From: Xylocopa sonorina | Lineage: Eukaryota > Arthropoda > Insecta > Hymenoptera > Apidae | Direction: 5' to 3' | NCBI RefSeq assembly: GCF_050948175.1 | Contig: NC_135198.1 | Coordinates: forward strand, 2,617,001-2,681,000 | Length of the DNA stretch: 64,000 nucleotides | Shown here: positions 25,801 through 38,148 of the stretch, one piece after another | Position numbering within the stretch: position 1 is the stretch's first letter | Layout of the letters: every line of letters starts with the position of its first letter | The notes under the pieces: generated by a model | What the model saw: only the letters and a program-made list of their open reading frames with translations | Database searches by the model: none | Told to the model about the DNA's origin: nothing | Made by a program: the position numbers and the translations under genes

Positions 25801-26407
25801 TCGCAGAAGCAACAACAATATTTCCGTTCGAGATCCGAGAGTGCAACGATTAAATATTCCCGTACGATATTTCACACACGGAGTGATAGAAATTGACAGG
25901 GGGTAATCGATGAGTCAACACGATGGCGGACGAGAAATCGAATGGATTCGTTGGGAAGTTTTCATTTCGCGTTTATCAGAGGACAGCGACGGATCTGCAC
26001 CGGTTTGCGGAATAAACAACCGAAGCTAGAGCGTTTCTCTTCTCTTTTTTCCAACTCCTTTCGCTCTTAAATTCGAACGCAACTTGTCAGGTCCGATATT
26101 ATCGCGGATCGCAAATTGCATGGTGCTCGCAGACGACCAATAATAGTTCTCGCAATGGCACCTGTTCAGACATGAGAAAATTAAGTGTTCTACGTGAAAG
26201 AATAGTCTTTCGGACAGGCTCACTTCGCGCGTTAACTTTGTTAAATTGTGGATGACGGAAAGTATGACAACAAGAGTTGGAAACGGAAACGAGACATTAT
26301 TAAATATGAAACGATGTTTGAACTAGTTTGATAAATGTGAGAGAGTGTCTTTAGAAATGGTGGGAATCCAACTTTTCGATTTTTATTATTTAAACGCTAT
26401 ACTATGA

Positions 26408-26650
26408 CAGTGCTTCGTAACCTTTTATCTTCCACGACACAGCAACGTTTCCTCGACAATTCCGCGACACATCACAAGTAAAAGCTTGCATATACATAAA
26501 TTACAATAATACGTACATGTTTACATTAGATAAGAAACACAGCAAAGTAGCTATACGTATGTAGATATTTACTTCACCAACACAAGAACAAAAATATTTA
26601 ATCATAAATTACATACAATCGTGTCACACTAATTTCAGAGATTTTTTAAC
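26408..26650. mobile_element. Partial hAT-like element related to 10149-10647
   Basis: Begins CAGTGCTTCGTAACCTTTT and shares the following segment (CCACGACACAGCAACGTTTC, then CACAAGTAAAAGCTTGCA) with the 10149 element. I could not find the opposite end, so the right boundary is approximate. Confidence 0.6.
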
Positions 26651-27223
26651 TTTAGTTGGGTTACTTCCGAAGAATTTTGTAGTTGCCTTTTCAATGTACT
26701 ATAAGATACGCGCGGATTGGTCGGTTTACAGTTTAGTGGAGAAAGGTTTTTTTACTTTTATTCGCGGAGCAAAATTTAAAGGTGAAATGTCCTTTTTGGC
26801 TAGGGTAGCTTGCAGATATCAAATTCTCTCCCGTATGTCCGTAGCAGGTAATAAACCCAAGGAGTACCCCGACTATGTAAAGCAAACGAAAGGACTAAGA
26901 AATATTTTCAAAGGTGCTTTATTTTGAGCGAGGATTGTCTCGAACAAGGGATAGCAATGAACTGCCTTTTTTGCCAATGCTTTCCCTAAACGTGGATCCT
27001 CTGGGTCGAGGACGTACGTAACCCAGGCTTATGTCAGATCCCTAACCAACTAAGGCCTCTAATCAACTGTCTAAGAAATTTAAAAAATCAAAGATTTGCT
27101 AAGCGTGATTATTAACTACTGTTACAAATATGAAGATGACAATAAGAAACGGAAATTGTATCAAAAGTAACGGCGCCTTAGCTGTTATTATTGTTACGGA
27201 TAAATTTGTATTTTAAAATTGTT

Positions 27224-27788
27224 TTAACACGTTCCATGCCCATGTGAGGCGTATCCACTTCTTGCTGAACTTTCCGTTCAAGCCATTTGAAATTTTCATT
27301 GTAAAACCAAGAATTTATTACTTTGTTGTATTATACACCTTAACCAATTCGCTGATAGCAAAAACTTTCGTGATTGCATTAGTATTGCCACTTCTGTTTA
27401 AAGTTTTTATATTCATATAAGCTCCGTCATTTCTATTTTTCTTTTTGCTTTGCAATGCAAAAAAATTAAAACATATCCGAAGTATATCCGTAGTTGGCAG
27501 CGAATAGGCTACACTTTACATTCTTTTCTTGATAATTACGGTTCTTACACTATTGCGAAGATAGTAAAGTATACGCCACAGGCAAAACAATTGAATTGCA
27601 AAGCGTGGAGAGTATACACGTGTTAAACCAATTGACTGGGACAGTGGTGAGCTTACAAACGAAAGAAATATTAATGTGAGAATGGATGAGTGAGAAATAA
27701 ATTGATTTGTAAATGCACAGCGAGCGTAAGAGAATAAGAGAAGAAAAACGAAAGTATGCAACAGTCGGTTCGGCACGGAATGTGTTAA
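27224..27788. mobile_element. TTAA-flanked MITE, CACGTTCCGTGCC family (long copy)
   Basis: Left TTAA-CACGTTCCATGCC and right GGCACGGAATGTG-TTAA. The interior shares the CATTGTAAAACCAAGAATTT and TTCTTGATAATTACGG segments with the other copies. 565 bp. Confidence 0.75.
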
Positions 27789-28416
27789 ATTAGGTATAAT
27801 AAAGAAAAGGTCTTTGAAAGTAGTTAGCATTTATCCTAAAGAATCGTCGTCATACAAATATAAATAAATCGTTGGACGATGTAGTTGAATTCAAATATGT
27901 TTAGAATATAATTATTAATTTTTCTCTGTAACAGCAGCAAACTACGATATAATCTGCATATATTCGCCCAGCGAAACGAAAAGTTTCGAATCGTTACGGA
28001 TAGCGTCGGTTCTCGCGCTATTCCGTAACCTTGTTTCCGCTTTCATTGCAGTTTTCAACCAATGCAAACGGCGTCTTATTTGCGATGAAAATTCATCAGG
28101 GAAAAAACCTGGTAATAGCGAGCGAAATCGCGTAAACTTTTCCTCTTAGAGAAGACACGGCGAGGTTTAATAGCCGTCGCTTTTCATTTTATTCGTGCTT
28201 GTCGAAAGGAGACCGCGGATAAACTGGCAGAAATTCCGTCGAGCTACGAATCTATGGGATAAAACGACTCTGATATCGTTTGCTGCGAACATTTTTCAAT
28301 TTAATTTTATACCATGTTTTTTTTTCATGGAGCAGGCAAATAGTACGTAGCAATTTTCGATATTGGTTTTGGAACTTTTTAATTATAGCATTGGAGTGTT
28401 TAAAGCAGCAGAGTTT

Positions 28417-28821
28417 TCAACCCCTTGCACTTGACACCTTTTCGAACAAGTTAGCAATAGAAACTAAATAGAAAATAGAAAATAGAAAATTTCCATTTCA
28501 ATAGAAAACGTCGGGAAACTACTTCCACCGTAACTTTCTCAAAAATGCATGTTCTCTTGAACTTTTCTATGGAAATGGACATTTCCTATTGCTGGTAGAC
28601 GTTAGCAATAGAATACTAGTTAGAAACTATTGCTAACGTCCAGAAAGGCGTCGAATGCAAAGGATTAAAATCGTTCGCCATGTTCTTTCAAAACAGTAAA
28701 AGCGACAACTTCAGGGAAACATGCAATTCTGAAAAAATTGCAGTGGAATGAGTTTTCATTCTGCAATCGCTGATCAATTCTGATATCCTCTCAGAGGATA
28801 CATTCGAGTGCAAAGGGTTAA
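28417..28821. mobile_element. TTAA-type MITE, CCCTTTGCACTC family with hairpin module
   Basis: Left TCAA-CCCCTTGCACTTGAC and right GAGTGCAAAGGG-TTAA. Inside, GACGTTAGCAATAG and CTATTGCTAACGTC (about 28600-28643) form an inverted repeat. The right third (GCAATCGCTGATCAATTCTG, then TCCTCTCAGAGGATA) matches the nested element at 6457. Confidence 0.75.
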
Positions 28822-29771
28822 TAAAACGATTTAAATGCTTCAAATAAATAAATAATTGTAGCATTTATACTTAATAACTACATTCCTTAACTTCACGAAC
28901 ACTGTACTGCTTTATTGCCACCTCCCCTCTGATCAAACATTTATAATTACTATGCAACATATAGAAATGATGGATAAAATCGATGATATAGTCTTGTCAC
29001 TTTCTCAAAATTAGATTTCCAATTCTTGCAACAAGTGTATAATTTTTTTTTAACGTCGTCGATATAACGTACTTATTCAAGTATTAGGCAACGTAGACGA
29101 TATTTTATACAATTAAATATTAACAACAAAATCGTGTAACACGACTAAATTTTCTTGTAGCGAGAACAACATTTGACTTTCTACGATCAATACTGTGCGC
29201 AATCGACTATTCCACGTAACCATGACTGGGTTAATATTCTCGACGCAAGTTTGCGTAAAATCGGCATCGAATCGTACGCGTAGACACCCGAGAGGCCCTC
29301 CGCGCGATCTCTGCAGGATGGTTATCGTGCACCACGCTATACATCATGCTTGCATATCGAGGCATGTATATTAGATTCGGTGTTTGCGGTGATCTGTCGG
29401 GTCGCCTGTCACGAGCCAACGAGTAACGCGATGTGGAACTACGAAAATATGTAAATGGACCCAGGGCACCTACTTGACCTGTCGTAGTCGGAGAGTATCG
29501 ATTCGAGGATAACACAAGGACGAGATAGTTCTGTTCCACAATTATATTTCATACCACTTCTTTGTAAGTCCACGTTGTCTAGATTTCACGATCATTAAAC
29601 AAATTTGGAATTTAGAATTTCATCGTAGAGGATAATCGAGAGAATCACGTGTTCAATGTTGTCCCTTTAATCCTTTCTTGCTGTTGATAACAATTCATTT
29701 GAAAGCAAACTGCAAAATTCTCTTAAACCTTGTAATATCGGTGCTGTATGGATTAAATAATTATAGTTATA

Positions 29772-30078
29772 CAGCAGAGCCCCCTATAACACATGGACAC
29801 GTTTCTTGTGCTACGAATCAGTGTTATACGAGCCACTCAAATTATAGAAATACACGAGTCGTTCAAAAACCAAAACGATTAAAATATTTCTTACACATAT
29901 TTCAAATAATTTGCTTTAACAATCGAGACTTTTAATCTAAGATTAAAATTTATAAAATTCTATTTCATAACCGTATGCATCGTAACTTGCTGCTCTGAGA
30001 ATGCAATTTTCATATAACGAATCAAATTAATGGTGCTATAATAAGTAAAAATAAATCGTGTTATAGGAGGGTTGACTG
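29772..30078. mobile_element. pogo/Tigger-like MITE
   Basis: Ends CAGCAGAGCCCCCTATAACAC and GTGTTATAGGAGGGTTGACTG are inverted. TA precedes the left end and TT follows the right end, so one target base has probably mutated. Non-coding. Confidence 0.7.
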
Positions 30079-31944
30079 TTGGAAATGGAAGAAAACAAAA
30101 TAGTACAATTCGATATTGCCTATGATCTAGTAACACGATTTGAGAAGCAACGCTAGTGGGGTAATATGTACTTGTCATTAAAGGTAGGTGTGTCCACGAC
30201 GTGCGGCATGGTCGATAAAGCTTCCAGGGCTATTCGTTTCCGCGTTGTCGATTACAAAATGCATTGTCCATCGGGTGAATTTAGCGCGATTTCAGCCGTG
30301 TGCACGCCGTTACGCGCCATTTCCCTCCTTTTTTGGGAAATTCATTATAGAAACTCATTAAAACGAGCACGCACAGCAGTCGTTTTATTCGTTTTCCAAA
30401 AATGTATTCTGTACACTGTAAATGCGCGAGAACGATCAATGTTCGCTTAAAACGCTAAGCTTTAAAAATGGAACAAATCACTTGAAACGGTTTTTTGTTA
30501 AGACCAGATATTCAGTACTCGGCTAATAAGTGTTTAATTATTCATACGTGTTTAAATAATCTGATTAAATTTCAATTTTAAAATGCAAACGAAAATACGG
30601 TTTCGAAGTAAGGGACTATTTAAATCGTTTTATTATATTTGACAGAAAAATAAATTTCCAGGAATTAATTTATTTCCTGTCACGGTTAAATGAATGTGCA
30701 AATCGTTTCTTTTATCTCAATTAATGCTTTGAAGTATCAAACAAAATATATATTGTTATGTAAAAATAAATTTATTTCATATGAGAGTTAAATAAATTTG
30801 CGAATCGTTTTAGCATCTCAATTAGCGCTTCTAAATATCAAGTGAGAGATGTGTTATTACGTGTACTCATCTTGCATAATATGCGTGAGAACCTGCGTAC
30901 GTGAACCGGAACAAACCTGACGCAGTTGACATAATAGAATCTGAAATTACTTGAGACATTATTAATGTTTGTTCAAGTACCAGCTAAATTGCCCTATTAT
31001 TTCGTATGTCAGAGAAATAACAAGGTGATTCAGAGAGGAATCGAATCTTACGTGTCGTTGATTTCAAATAGCATCGAACTGAATAAAGTGGCGCCTTCTA
31101 CGACGCTACAAAAATATTTTCAACACCGTAGCGTCTTTCGAGTGTGTACAATTTCTCCAAGCGAAAACCAACTTCAATTCTAATATAAAAGGACCTGACC
31201 CAACAAAATTAATTCAGCCACGTAAAAAAACCTGGAGTACCTTTCATCCCTTAAAATGAACCCAGCTACGCAGTCGCCCGACATTTTTGAGCAAAGTTGA
31301 AATTTTTCAATTAAAATTTAACGAACCTGTAAATTTTACGGAGGAACGTACAAACTTAATTATTCTTTAATCGTCTAAACTGAAATAATACGAAACCCTG
31401 CGTAACCAAGTTGATTAACTTGGTAATTTATTAAATATTAATTCGACCTGTTCCAGAGTACAGATACATTCGAAAGGAAGGAAGCGTCGTTTGAGCGTGT
31501 TCAACGAAATCCCTTTTTTATTAGATTCAATTCACCCCTTATTAAAATGTTAGTTGTCGATTCGTGAGCAACATTTCCAAGAACGTATCACGTTCGCGAT
31601 GACGCAGTGCAGGGTCACGTAATTCATCCTTATGCGAGTGCAGTCTTGATTCACGCACATTATGTATATAGTTATTATCATGCCACGCTGTACCCGGCAT
31701 AATAAAGTCCGTTTATGGACAGTGTTCTATGGTATCGTTCGACCTTTATAGCTCTCTACCTCTGTATAACAAAGATATCTTCATCGTCCTCTCGTGCTTG
31801 GTGCGTTTAAAACTTCCAAGCGAGTTAAACACTGTGTCCCGTAATTGACAATTCTAAAAAATAGCTACTCACAAGCATTCACGTTTCACGTTTCTTCTAT
31901 TAATATATGAATTCCAGTGTTTAAAATTCCTCCAATTTGAATGG

Positions 31945-32101
31945 CTAAGCTATTCACTGTCAACTACGAGATATCTCGTAACAAGCGTTTGTACCAAAAC
32001 TGTTAACCACGAGGTGCCTCGTACTTTGCGTTACAAGTTTAGATTGGTTGCGATTCGTCACAGAATGAATCTCTGAATTTGCCTGGCAGTGAATGGGTTA
32101 A
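31945..32101. mobile_element. Short TTAA-type MITE, CCCATTCACTG family
   Basis: Left CTAA-GCTATTCACTGTCA and right GGCAGTGAATGGG-TTAA. The interior holds two small palindromes (TACGAGATATCTCGTA and CCACGAGGTGCCTCGT). 157 bp. Confidence 0.6.
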
Positions 32102-32729
32102 AAGTTACCACGCTAACAGCAGATATACAGACAAACTAGTGACAATTATTATCAGAATCGAGCTCGCGTTACTTAATCGCTGATTTCTAATAAATTTGTT
32201 TAATAAATCACTGCAAGGTTGTAACCAGTGAACTTATTAGCGAAATTATTGAAACCGTTTACACGTCTGTAGAAAAATCGAATGGTGACAAGTTGTTCGA
32301 TAAGGGTTCACTTTGGTCTCGAATGAAAACTGAACGCGCTCTGGTCAAAGACGCCGCTGATTACGATTGCTTTGGGGAATCCATCCAAGTCAATTAGCCG
32401 TGTCAAGAGTGCATCGACGTTTAATTCCCGCCATTGAGATGCAACTCACGACTTGGCCAGAATTTGCATGTACGTATAGTTCGTGAATCATCTTTGTCTC
32501 ACCTTAGTCCAGCATTTTTCTGTCTGCTTATGTAGCGAGAAGCGACTTCAGCTCCCCAGCTCTTCCCATCGTTCGAATTTTACAAGGAAAAAATTAATAT
32601 TTTAAACGAATAATTTCGGATAATTATTTTACGCGTTGAGAATAATATTTAATAAATCGCATAACGGGATAACTATTTTTCTCTATTTCTCGGAATTCAG
32701 ATTGTTATTTAATTGATTGCGCTTTGAGT

Positions 32730-32905
32730 TACTTTTCAATTTTCTTGCCAACAACTCCCTGTTTTATTTGAAATTTACTTCAAAGCACAGTTCCTCCGCT
32801 GCTACTTGCAAACAAATATAAATATAGCGCTCGAACTTTGTTGCCATTCATATCTGTTTTTCTTTTTTTATTTATTGGCGATGACTCACATTTAACGAAG
32901 GACTA
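32730..32905. mobile_element. Degenerate MITE fragment, CCCTTTGCACTC family
   Basis: The body (TTACTTTTCAATTTTCTTGC, CAACTCCCTGTTTTATTTGA, then TTTTTTTATTTATTGGCGAT and GACTCACATTTAACGAAGGA) parallels 12204-12431, but neither terminal repeat is intact. Boundaries approximate. Confidence 0.55.
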
Positions 32906-32964
32906 TAATATTCTAAACAAAAGTTATTAGAAGAAATGGTATTTTGAAAATTTATTAGAAAACG

Positions 32965-33455
32965 TTAACTCTTTGCACTCGAAAGAAAAAATAACAGCAT
33001 TATTATTTACATAACATTTGCAATTTCCTAATAGAATAAATAAAGTTATTACGATTTCTTATCGTACCGCGTTAAGTACTTTATTGAAATTGAAATAAAT
33101 ATTATTTCAAAACAATAATTCGCTCGAAATAGTATTCATATAACACACTATATGTTTAAGTAACATTGTGTGAGCTACTTATGAGAAAATCTGTATTTCT
33201 GGCGCAGTTGTTTGCATAATAGTATTGGAATGTGTTTGAGAAATTGTTTCAGGAACTGTTCATTTAAATACAGAATGGAAATAAAGAATGATTTCATTCA
33301 ATAACGAGATATTAAAATAATCTTAGAAAAATTGAAGAAAATATTGATAAGATGGAACATCTTAATTACAAACAGGCCACGTATAACACAAAGTACTGAA
33401 AAAAATAATAATATTATTATTCTACAAAATGAATATTTTATCTAATAAATAGCAG
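32965..33455. mobile_element. TTAA-type MITE, long AT-rich subfamily, right end lost
   Basis: Starts TTAA-CTCTTTGCACTCGAAAG and shares nearly its whole body with 40399-40988 (for example GAGCTACTTATGAGAAAATC and TCTGGCGCAGTTGTTTGCAT). The expected right terminus is missing, so the end is approximate. Confidence 0.7.
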
Positions 33456-33848
33456 TAATTTGCCTGTACGAGAAGAATATATTTCCTATCAGCATTATTT
33501 CTTAGAAATATTTCAATTCGAACAATCTTTTCCAACTTCAAATATCTCTCATCTCAGACTGTATTCGACTAAGAGACCGACACGACTGCTAAAATAAGGC
33601 ACAACTTTCCATTTCCTCGCATAGAACCTCAAACTTCTGTCATCGCGTTCTCGTCAAGTTCATCGGTTCGAATCTTTCTTATATAATTGAGGACAACTTT
33701 TCGAAAACTCACCGATTGTCTCGATCCCTTTTGTCGCTATTCAATTTTGAATTCCCTTTCTCATCGCGTCCGTTTGGATGCTCGTGTGTTCATCGAACGT
33801 TCACTTTCTATTTACCGTAATTTCACCGTAGAATCACGAATTTTCCAG

Positions 33849-34034
33849 GCTAGCGGTCGTCGCAGGGGGGCAGGGAGGAAACCTGGGGCTTTCTCTCGGT
33901 CGTGAAAAGAGCAACGGGAGCGTTAACGACGAGCGGGAAGGTCCTTACGACACCACGGAAGGACACGGACTGAAAGGAAGGCTTGCAACAGATGCATAGC
34001 ACTGTTGAGGCATCTGGGCATGACATCGGGGCAG
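33849..34034 (+). other. Candidate plus-strand exon with a possible start codon at 33992
   Basis: A CpG-rich block ends in a perfect donor (GGGGCAG|GTGAGT) at 34034 and is preceded by ttttccag ending at 33848. The reading frame from the ATG at 33992 gives 14 codons (MHSTVEASGHDIGA) and ends in phase 1, the same phase as 22445-22523. It could be an alternative first exon, whose true start may lie upstream of 33849, or an exon of a non-coding RNA. Confidence 0.3.
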
Positions 34035-34739
34035 GTGAGTTCGAATTTCGTTAAGTTCAGGGCCGTACACGGCTCCGTACGTGTAGCGTGTCGGACGAAA
34101 GGGAGGATCGCGAACGAGAAACTGATCGAGTTTTCTTAACACTTTCGAACCTCTGCGCATCGTATGACGCCAGGTATCATTTTTTACAGTGCCCCATGAA
34201 TGTTGTACGACGCTTTTTAGATTTAGAATTACGCAAAAATAAGAATCTTGTAATTGTTTAATTTGAAAACAATTTAAATCCAAGCACACTTGAATATACC
34301 AAAATGTTACTTTTTGTTTTTATAAAAGAAACAGATCCCTATAAATATCTATTGCAGTAAATATGTTATATATATTAGATATCCTTAAAGAGTTATTTGT
34401 TAGTTCTATCGAACCACGAGAATATAAAATTTATTATTATTTTACAACTAAGTCAATTGCATAATATTATATTTTATTGAATCGTGACTATATCGTTTTT
34501 AAATTGAAAAAGTTTCTTTTCCTTTTTCTTGTAATAAGCAGGGGATGAATTGTTTTCAGGTACAAGTAAAAAATTTATTAAACCTTTATAAGTAATTGAA
34601 ATTTCATATCTCATTCACAGTGTAAAAAAATTTCGAATGTTCATTGCAAGAAACAAACGAGATGCGATTTCTTTAAAATATGTCAAAATATTTCAGGACA
34701 CCACACTAACCTGTGTTAAAATAACCAGGGTTCAAAGTA

Positions 34740-34850
34740 TCAATCCTTTGCACTCTTTCGTCGAGTGTAACTCGTCATAAATAAATAAAAAAATTAAAAA
34801 AATAAATATGATAAAGTTTGAGGGCTATATTTAGTACAATTAATAATGGT
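34740..34850. mobile_element. Truncated MITE, CCCTTTGCACTC family
   Basis: TCAA-TCCTTTGCACTC followed by TTTCGTCGAGTGTAACTCGTC and the A-rich body, then homology is lost. Only the left part remains. Confidence 0.6.
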
Positions 34851-35607
34851 GTGTCCTAACTAGTTAGAGTCCCTAACCCCAACTAAATAATATTCACGTA
34901 GAAAAAAGACAATTTTCTTCAATAGTAAGTTCACTTGTGTCGACAAAAATAAGTAACTTCATACACGAAGAAAAATGACCACCGAATAAACAAGAATTAA
35001 ACAATAAATCCAATTACAAAAGCTAACGATGATTCTATTTAACTTCACCCTTTGGAAACGATGGATGTACACGACAAATATATTTCTGTAACATTTTCTT
35101 CAGAAAGAATTACCATTTGCTTCTATTTATGACAATACACCTATTACCTTAAAATAACGAAAAAAAATAATTGCTCATCAGAAAAAATAAGAAAAATATA
35201 TACGTAAAAAATAACCGTACCATTGTTTCCGAACGACGCTTTAAAAGTTAACGAGTGAAATAAAGAGGTTAAAAAATTGTCCAACTTTTCCCGATACAGT
35301 CCAGAAACGGATTAATAGGAACTCGCCAGTGTCGCAGGTTGTTACGACTGACAAAGTGGATGATCATCGAGGAGGATAAAAGAATGGCCGTGAAGGCCAC
35401 CTGCTTTTTAGTCCACCGGGTACACAGGGTGACCCGTAGGAAGTTTCGACCAGTTAGCTTCCTGCGTCTCCAGTTTATCTTAGTTACTATCTTAACCGTA
35501 CAGCAACAGTTGAGGGTTGTTAAAAACTTTTCGCACCCCTTGGGAATCGTACAATCGTCGCTGGAAATATCTGCGAACGATCATTCGAGATAAGGAAACA
35601 AAATTTC

Positions 35608-35640
35608 GATCTCTCTCTCTCTCTCTCTCTCTTTCTCTTC
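35608..35640. repeat. (CT)n microsatellite
   Basis: About twelve CT units followed by a T-rich tract that forms the pyrimidine run before the candidate microexon acceptor at 35677. Confidence 0.85.
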
Positions 35641-35677
35641 GTGTACTCTTTTCCATTTTTTTTATCTTTTTTTTCAG

Positions 35678-35709
35678 AAACCCTCAGTTTTCGAAACGAT
35701 CGGGAATCG
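35678..35709 (+). CDS. Candidate 32-nt microexon on the plus strand
   Basis: A very strong pyrimidine tract (about 40 bases dominated by T, ending ttttttttcag) is followed after only 32 bases by GAATCG|GTAAGT. It would accept from phase 1 and end in phase 0, encoding TLSFRNDRES after a shared Glu codon. Both candidate plus-strand first exons fit it. The pyrimidine tract follows a (CT)n microsatellite, so the acceptor may be fortuitous. Confidence 0.3.
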
Positions 35710-37119
35710 GTAAGTTTGCCAATAACGCGGAGTTCACGGGAGGCTCGCGGATCCAATCAAAATCTTGGCGAACGAGAAAACGAGAAAATAAACGAGCCGC
35801 GATAGCGGAACGGTGGAGGAAATAAATGTTCGAGGGGAAATGATCGTCCCGGCAATCGATTCCGATGAAACAAATTATTTAGCGGGAATGTAAATAGAAG
35901 CGCACGATGGAGATTCGAATCGCGTACGCGTACCTTGTAATTTTAACACAAATTGTTGACTTTCAATTTTTGAATTAATTTCATATTGACGCACTCGTAT
36001 CTAAAATTCTCGGTTCATAAATATATAACGTTGTTTGTCGGTAAACGTGAATTCTAACGCAATACTAACGCTATTTACCCACGATTCTTGAAAATTTCAA
36101 TGAAATATATTTAATATGTTCTTTACTTCCTTATTCGTCTTTTAACAAACGAAGAATAGAGTCACGAATATTCTCTAATTGGTTTCGTATTTTTATCAGC
36201 CATAATGTATTACTCACGCACGACTACGTTCTTCTCTAAAATCGGGATCTCCCCGAAATTCGAGAATACAAATGACGTTTAGTATTACTGACAAGTTATA
36301 TTAATTATCGACGCTAAAAAGCACGTAAATCATAACATCTGTTTTACTCTTTCGCCATGTTACATGAGGATTTACTGTACAAGCATATTTCAAAGTAAAT
36401 AATTCCGTTTGATATGAAACTATAGAGCTTTCCATCATTAGAATAAAATGATTATGAAATAATACAAAATATTATGAAAATGCAAATATCGTAAAATAGC
36501 GACGGTTCTAAGAAAGAAAGAATTAGGTATTTTCAGGAGCACCGATTGCACTGATATTTGAGACGAAACTACAATAGAAAGCTCCCAACATTGAAACAGC
36601 CTGTATCATAATGAAAAACGTGTAACAATAAAATAATTGTGAGATAATATAATATATCGTGAAAGAGCGGCCTTAAAATACCATAATGATCGTTCTAAGG
36701 AAGGAAAAAAAAAATATCGAACAGGTTTTTTCGAGAGCACCCGTTGTACCGATACTTGTAGTACAGGTGCCGCCCTTTTCCGGACTGTTTTTCTCCGGGT
36801 CTGTCACAGGAAGAAGGGTGAACAGCGACCTCGTAACGGACAGTTTCAGGCTGGCAACGCAACGTACACGCGGATGTAATTCAATGGTGAACATGAAAAG
36901 GACGCCGGATGAAAGGTTAGAGGAATACACAATCGGACCACCGTCCTCCATAAATAATACCCCGGCATTTATTCCCGTAATATTTCATCGGCGATAAGAA
37001 GAATTAGGTCACCGATGATACAGCCTGCTAAAGGTCCATTAACGATCGGAAGATTAGAATGATACGACGCGGCGTTCGAACAACCATTCGATGACACTTT
37101 GCGTTCGACGAAGACGCTA

Positions 37120-37520
37120 CTTCACGGTGCATGTATATATTTAATTATCAATATATTGTATATTTATATGTTTAATTAATATATTAATATTTAATTATAA
37201 TTTATAATTATATAAATTATTTAATAATTAATTAATTTATATATTCAAATGTTAATTATGTGTGGGGAATATTCGAATAGAATGCGAATGAGAGCGAATG
37301 TGCGGAATGAATATGCTTTTCGCGTGAATGTGTTAAAACGACGAGTCAGTTGTTCATCGTCTGTTTTTAGAATAATATGTCAGTTCTAAAGAATTATCTA
37401 ACGATTTATAAAATCTTCTAATTATCCTTAACTAATAAATATCCTACAATTGTATATTAATATATTAATTAATAATAAATACATAGTTGCATTTTAATAT
37501 TTATAATTTATAGCTTGCTA
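37120..37520. repeat. Dispersed repeat, inverted copy of 21241-21640
   Basis: GAATAGAATGCGAATGAGAG, CGAATGTGCGGAATGAATAT and CGTGAATGTGTTAAAACGAC match the complement of the 21360-21455 segment. AT-rich flanks on both sides resemble the other copy. Class unknown. Confidence 0.6.
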
Positions 37521-37562
37521 TAATGAAATATTTTAGCTACACAACCCTTTGAACAAGCTACA

Positions 37563-37780
37563 TTAACCCTTTGACTATGGCTAACTTTCAGACGCACCTG
37601 ATCCATCCGTCAAGTACACCGTTTACGGTGAAACTTATCGTTAGGCGTGCATTTCTGAGAATGTATATTCGCATAATCAAAACACTGAATTCCACAACGT
37701 AAAAGCAACATTATTTATTTCTCTGCATTCTACATCGTTACATTGCCCATTTTCTGAGCGCCAATTGTAGTCAGAGTTAA
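37563..37780. mobile_element. TTAA-flanked MITE, CCCTTTGACTAC family without the minisatellite
   Basis: TTAA-CCCTTTGACTATGG at left and TTGTAGTCAGAG-TTAA at right. The interior (GTGCATTTCTGAGAATGTAT) is the inverted form of the unique tail of 56599-57208, but the tandem units are absent. Confidence 0.75.
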
Positions 37781-38039
37781 GAAATAGGATTTTATACGAA
37801 ATTAATCGAACGAAAGGATACTGCAAGCAGACCAGTGACGGCCTCACGGTGTTCTGTTAATAAATTTAAGGAAACGTCTGTCAGAAATTTGTCAAACTCG
37901 TCTGAATGTTCTGGCATCTTCCTTGCACCTAACAGTGCGATATCAGATGATATTAGCTGAATTAAACTGTCACAGAAAGTCAATCATTTCTGCGATCATA
38001 CCTACATTTATCTTTGCTCCCCGATTGTGAAGATATCTT

Positions 38040-38148
38040 ACGTTAATTATACTAAACATAATTCTCTAACTTTGTTGTAATTTATATTTGTTTCTTTTTT
38101 TATTTATCTGAGTCGAGTCACACTCGACGAAGGGATGCAAAGAGTTAA
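38040..38148. mobile_element. Truncated MITE, CCCTTTGCACTC family
   Basis: Keeps only the right end: pyrimidine-rich body, GAGTCGAGTCACACTCGACG, then GATGCAAAGAG-TTAA. The left end was not found. Confidence 0.65.

Larger units (their letters stand above)
22868..33848. other. Middle part of the 42-kb intron
   Basis: AT-rich intron DNA with the listed MITEs. GC-richer islands at 24040-24300, 29230-29540 and 30170-30330 are possible conserved non-coding elements but carry no convincing exon. Confidence 0.45.

Noticed and set aside
26694..26927. 77-codon plus-strand frame with protein-like composition
   Set aside because: No splice sites or homolog recognised; one short frame of this size is expected by chance in 64 kb.
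33945..34289. 114-codon minus-strand frame
   Set aside because: It overlaps the plus-strand donor GCAG|GTGAGT in antisense and continues into AT-rich DNA without a splice site.
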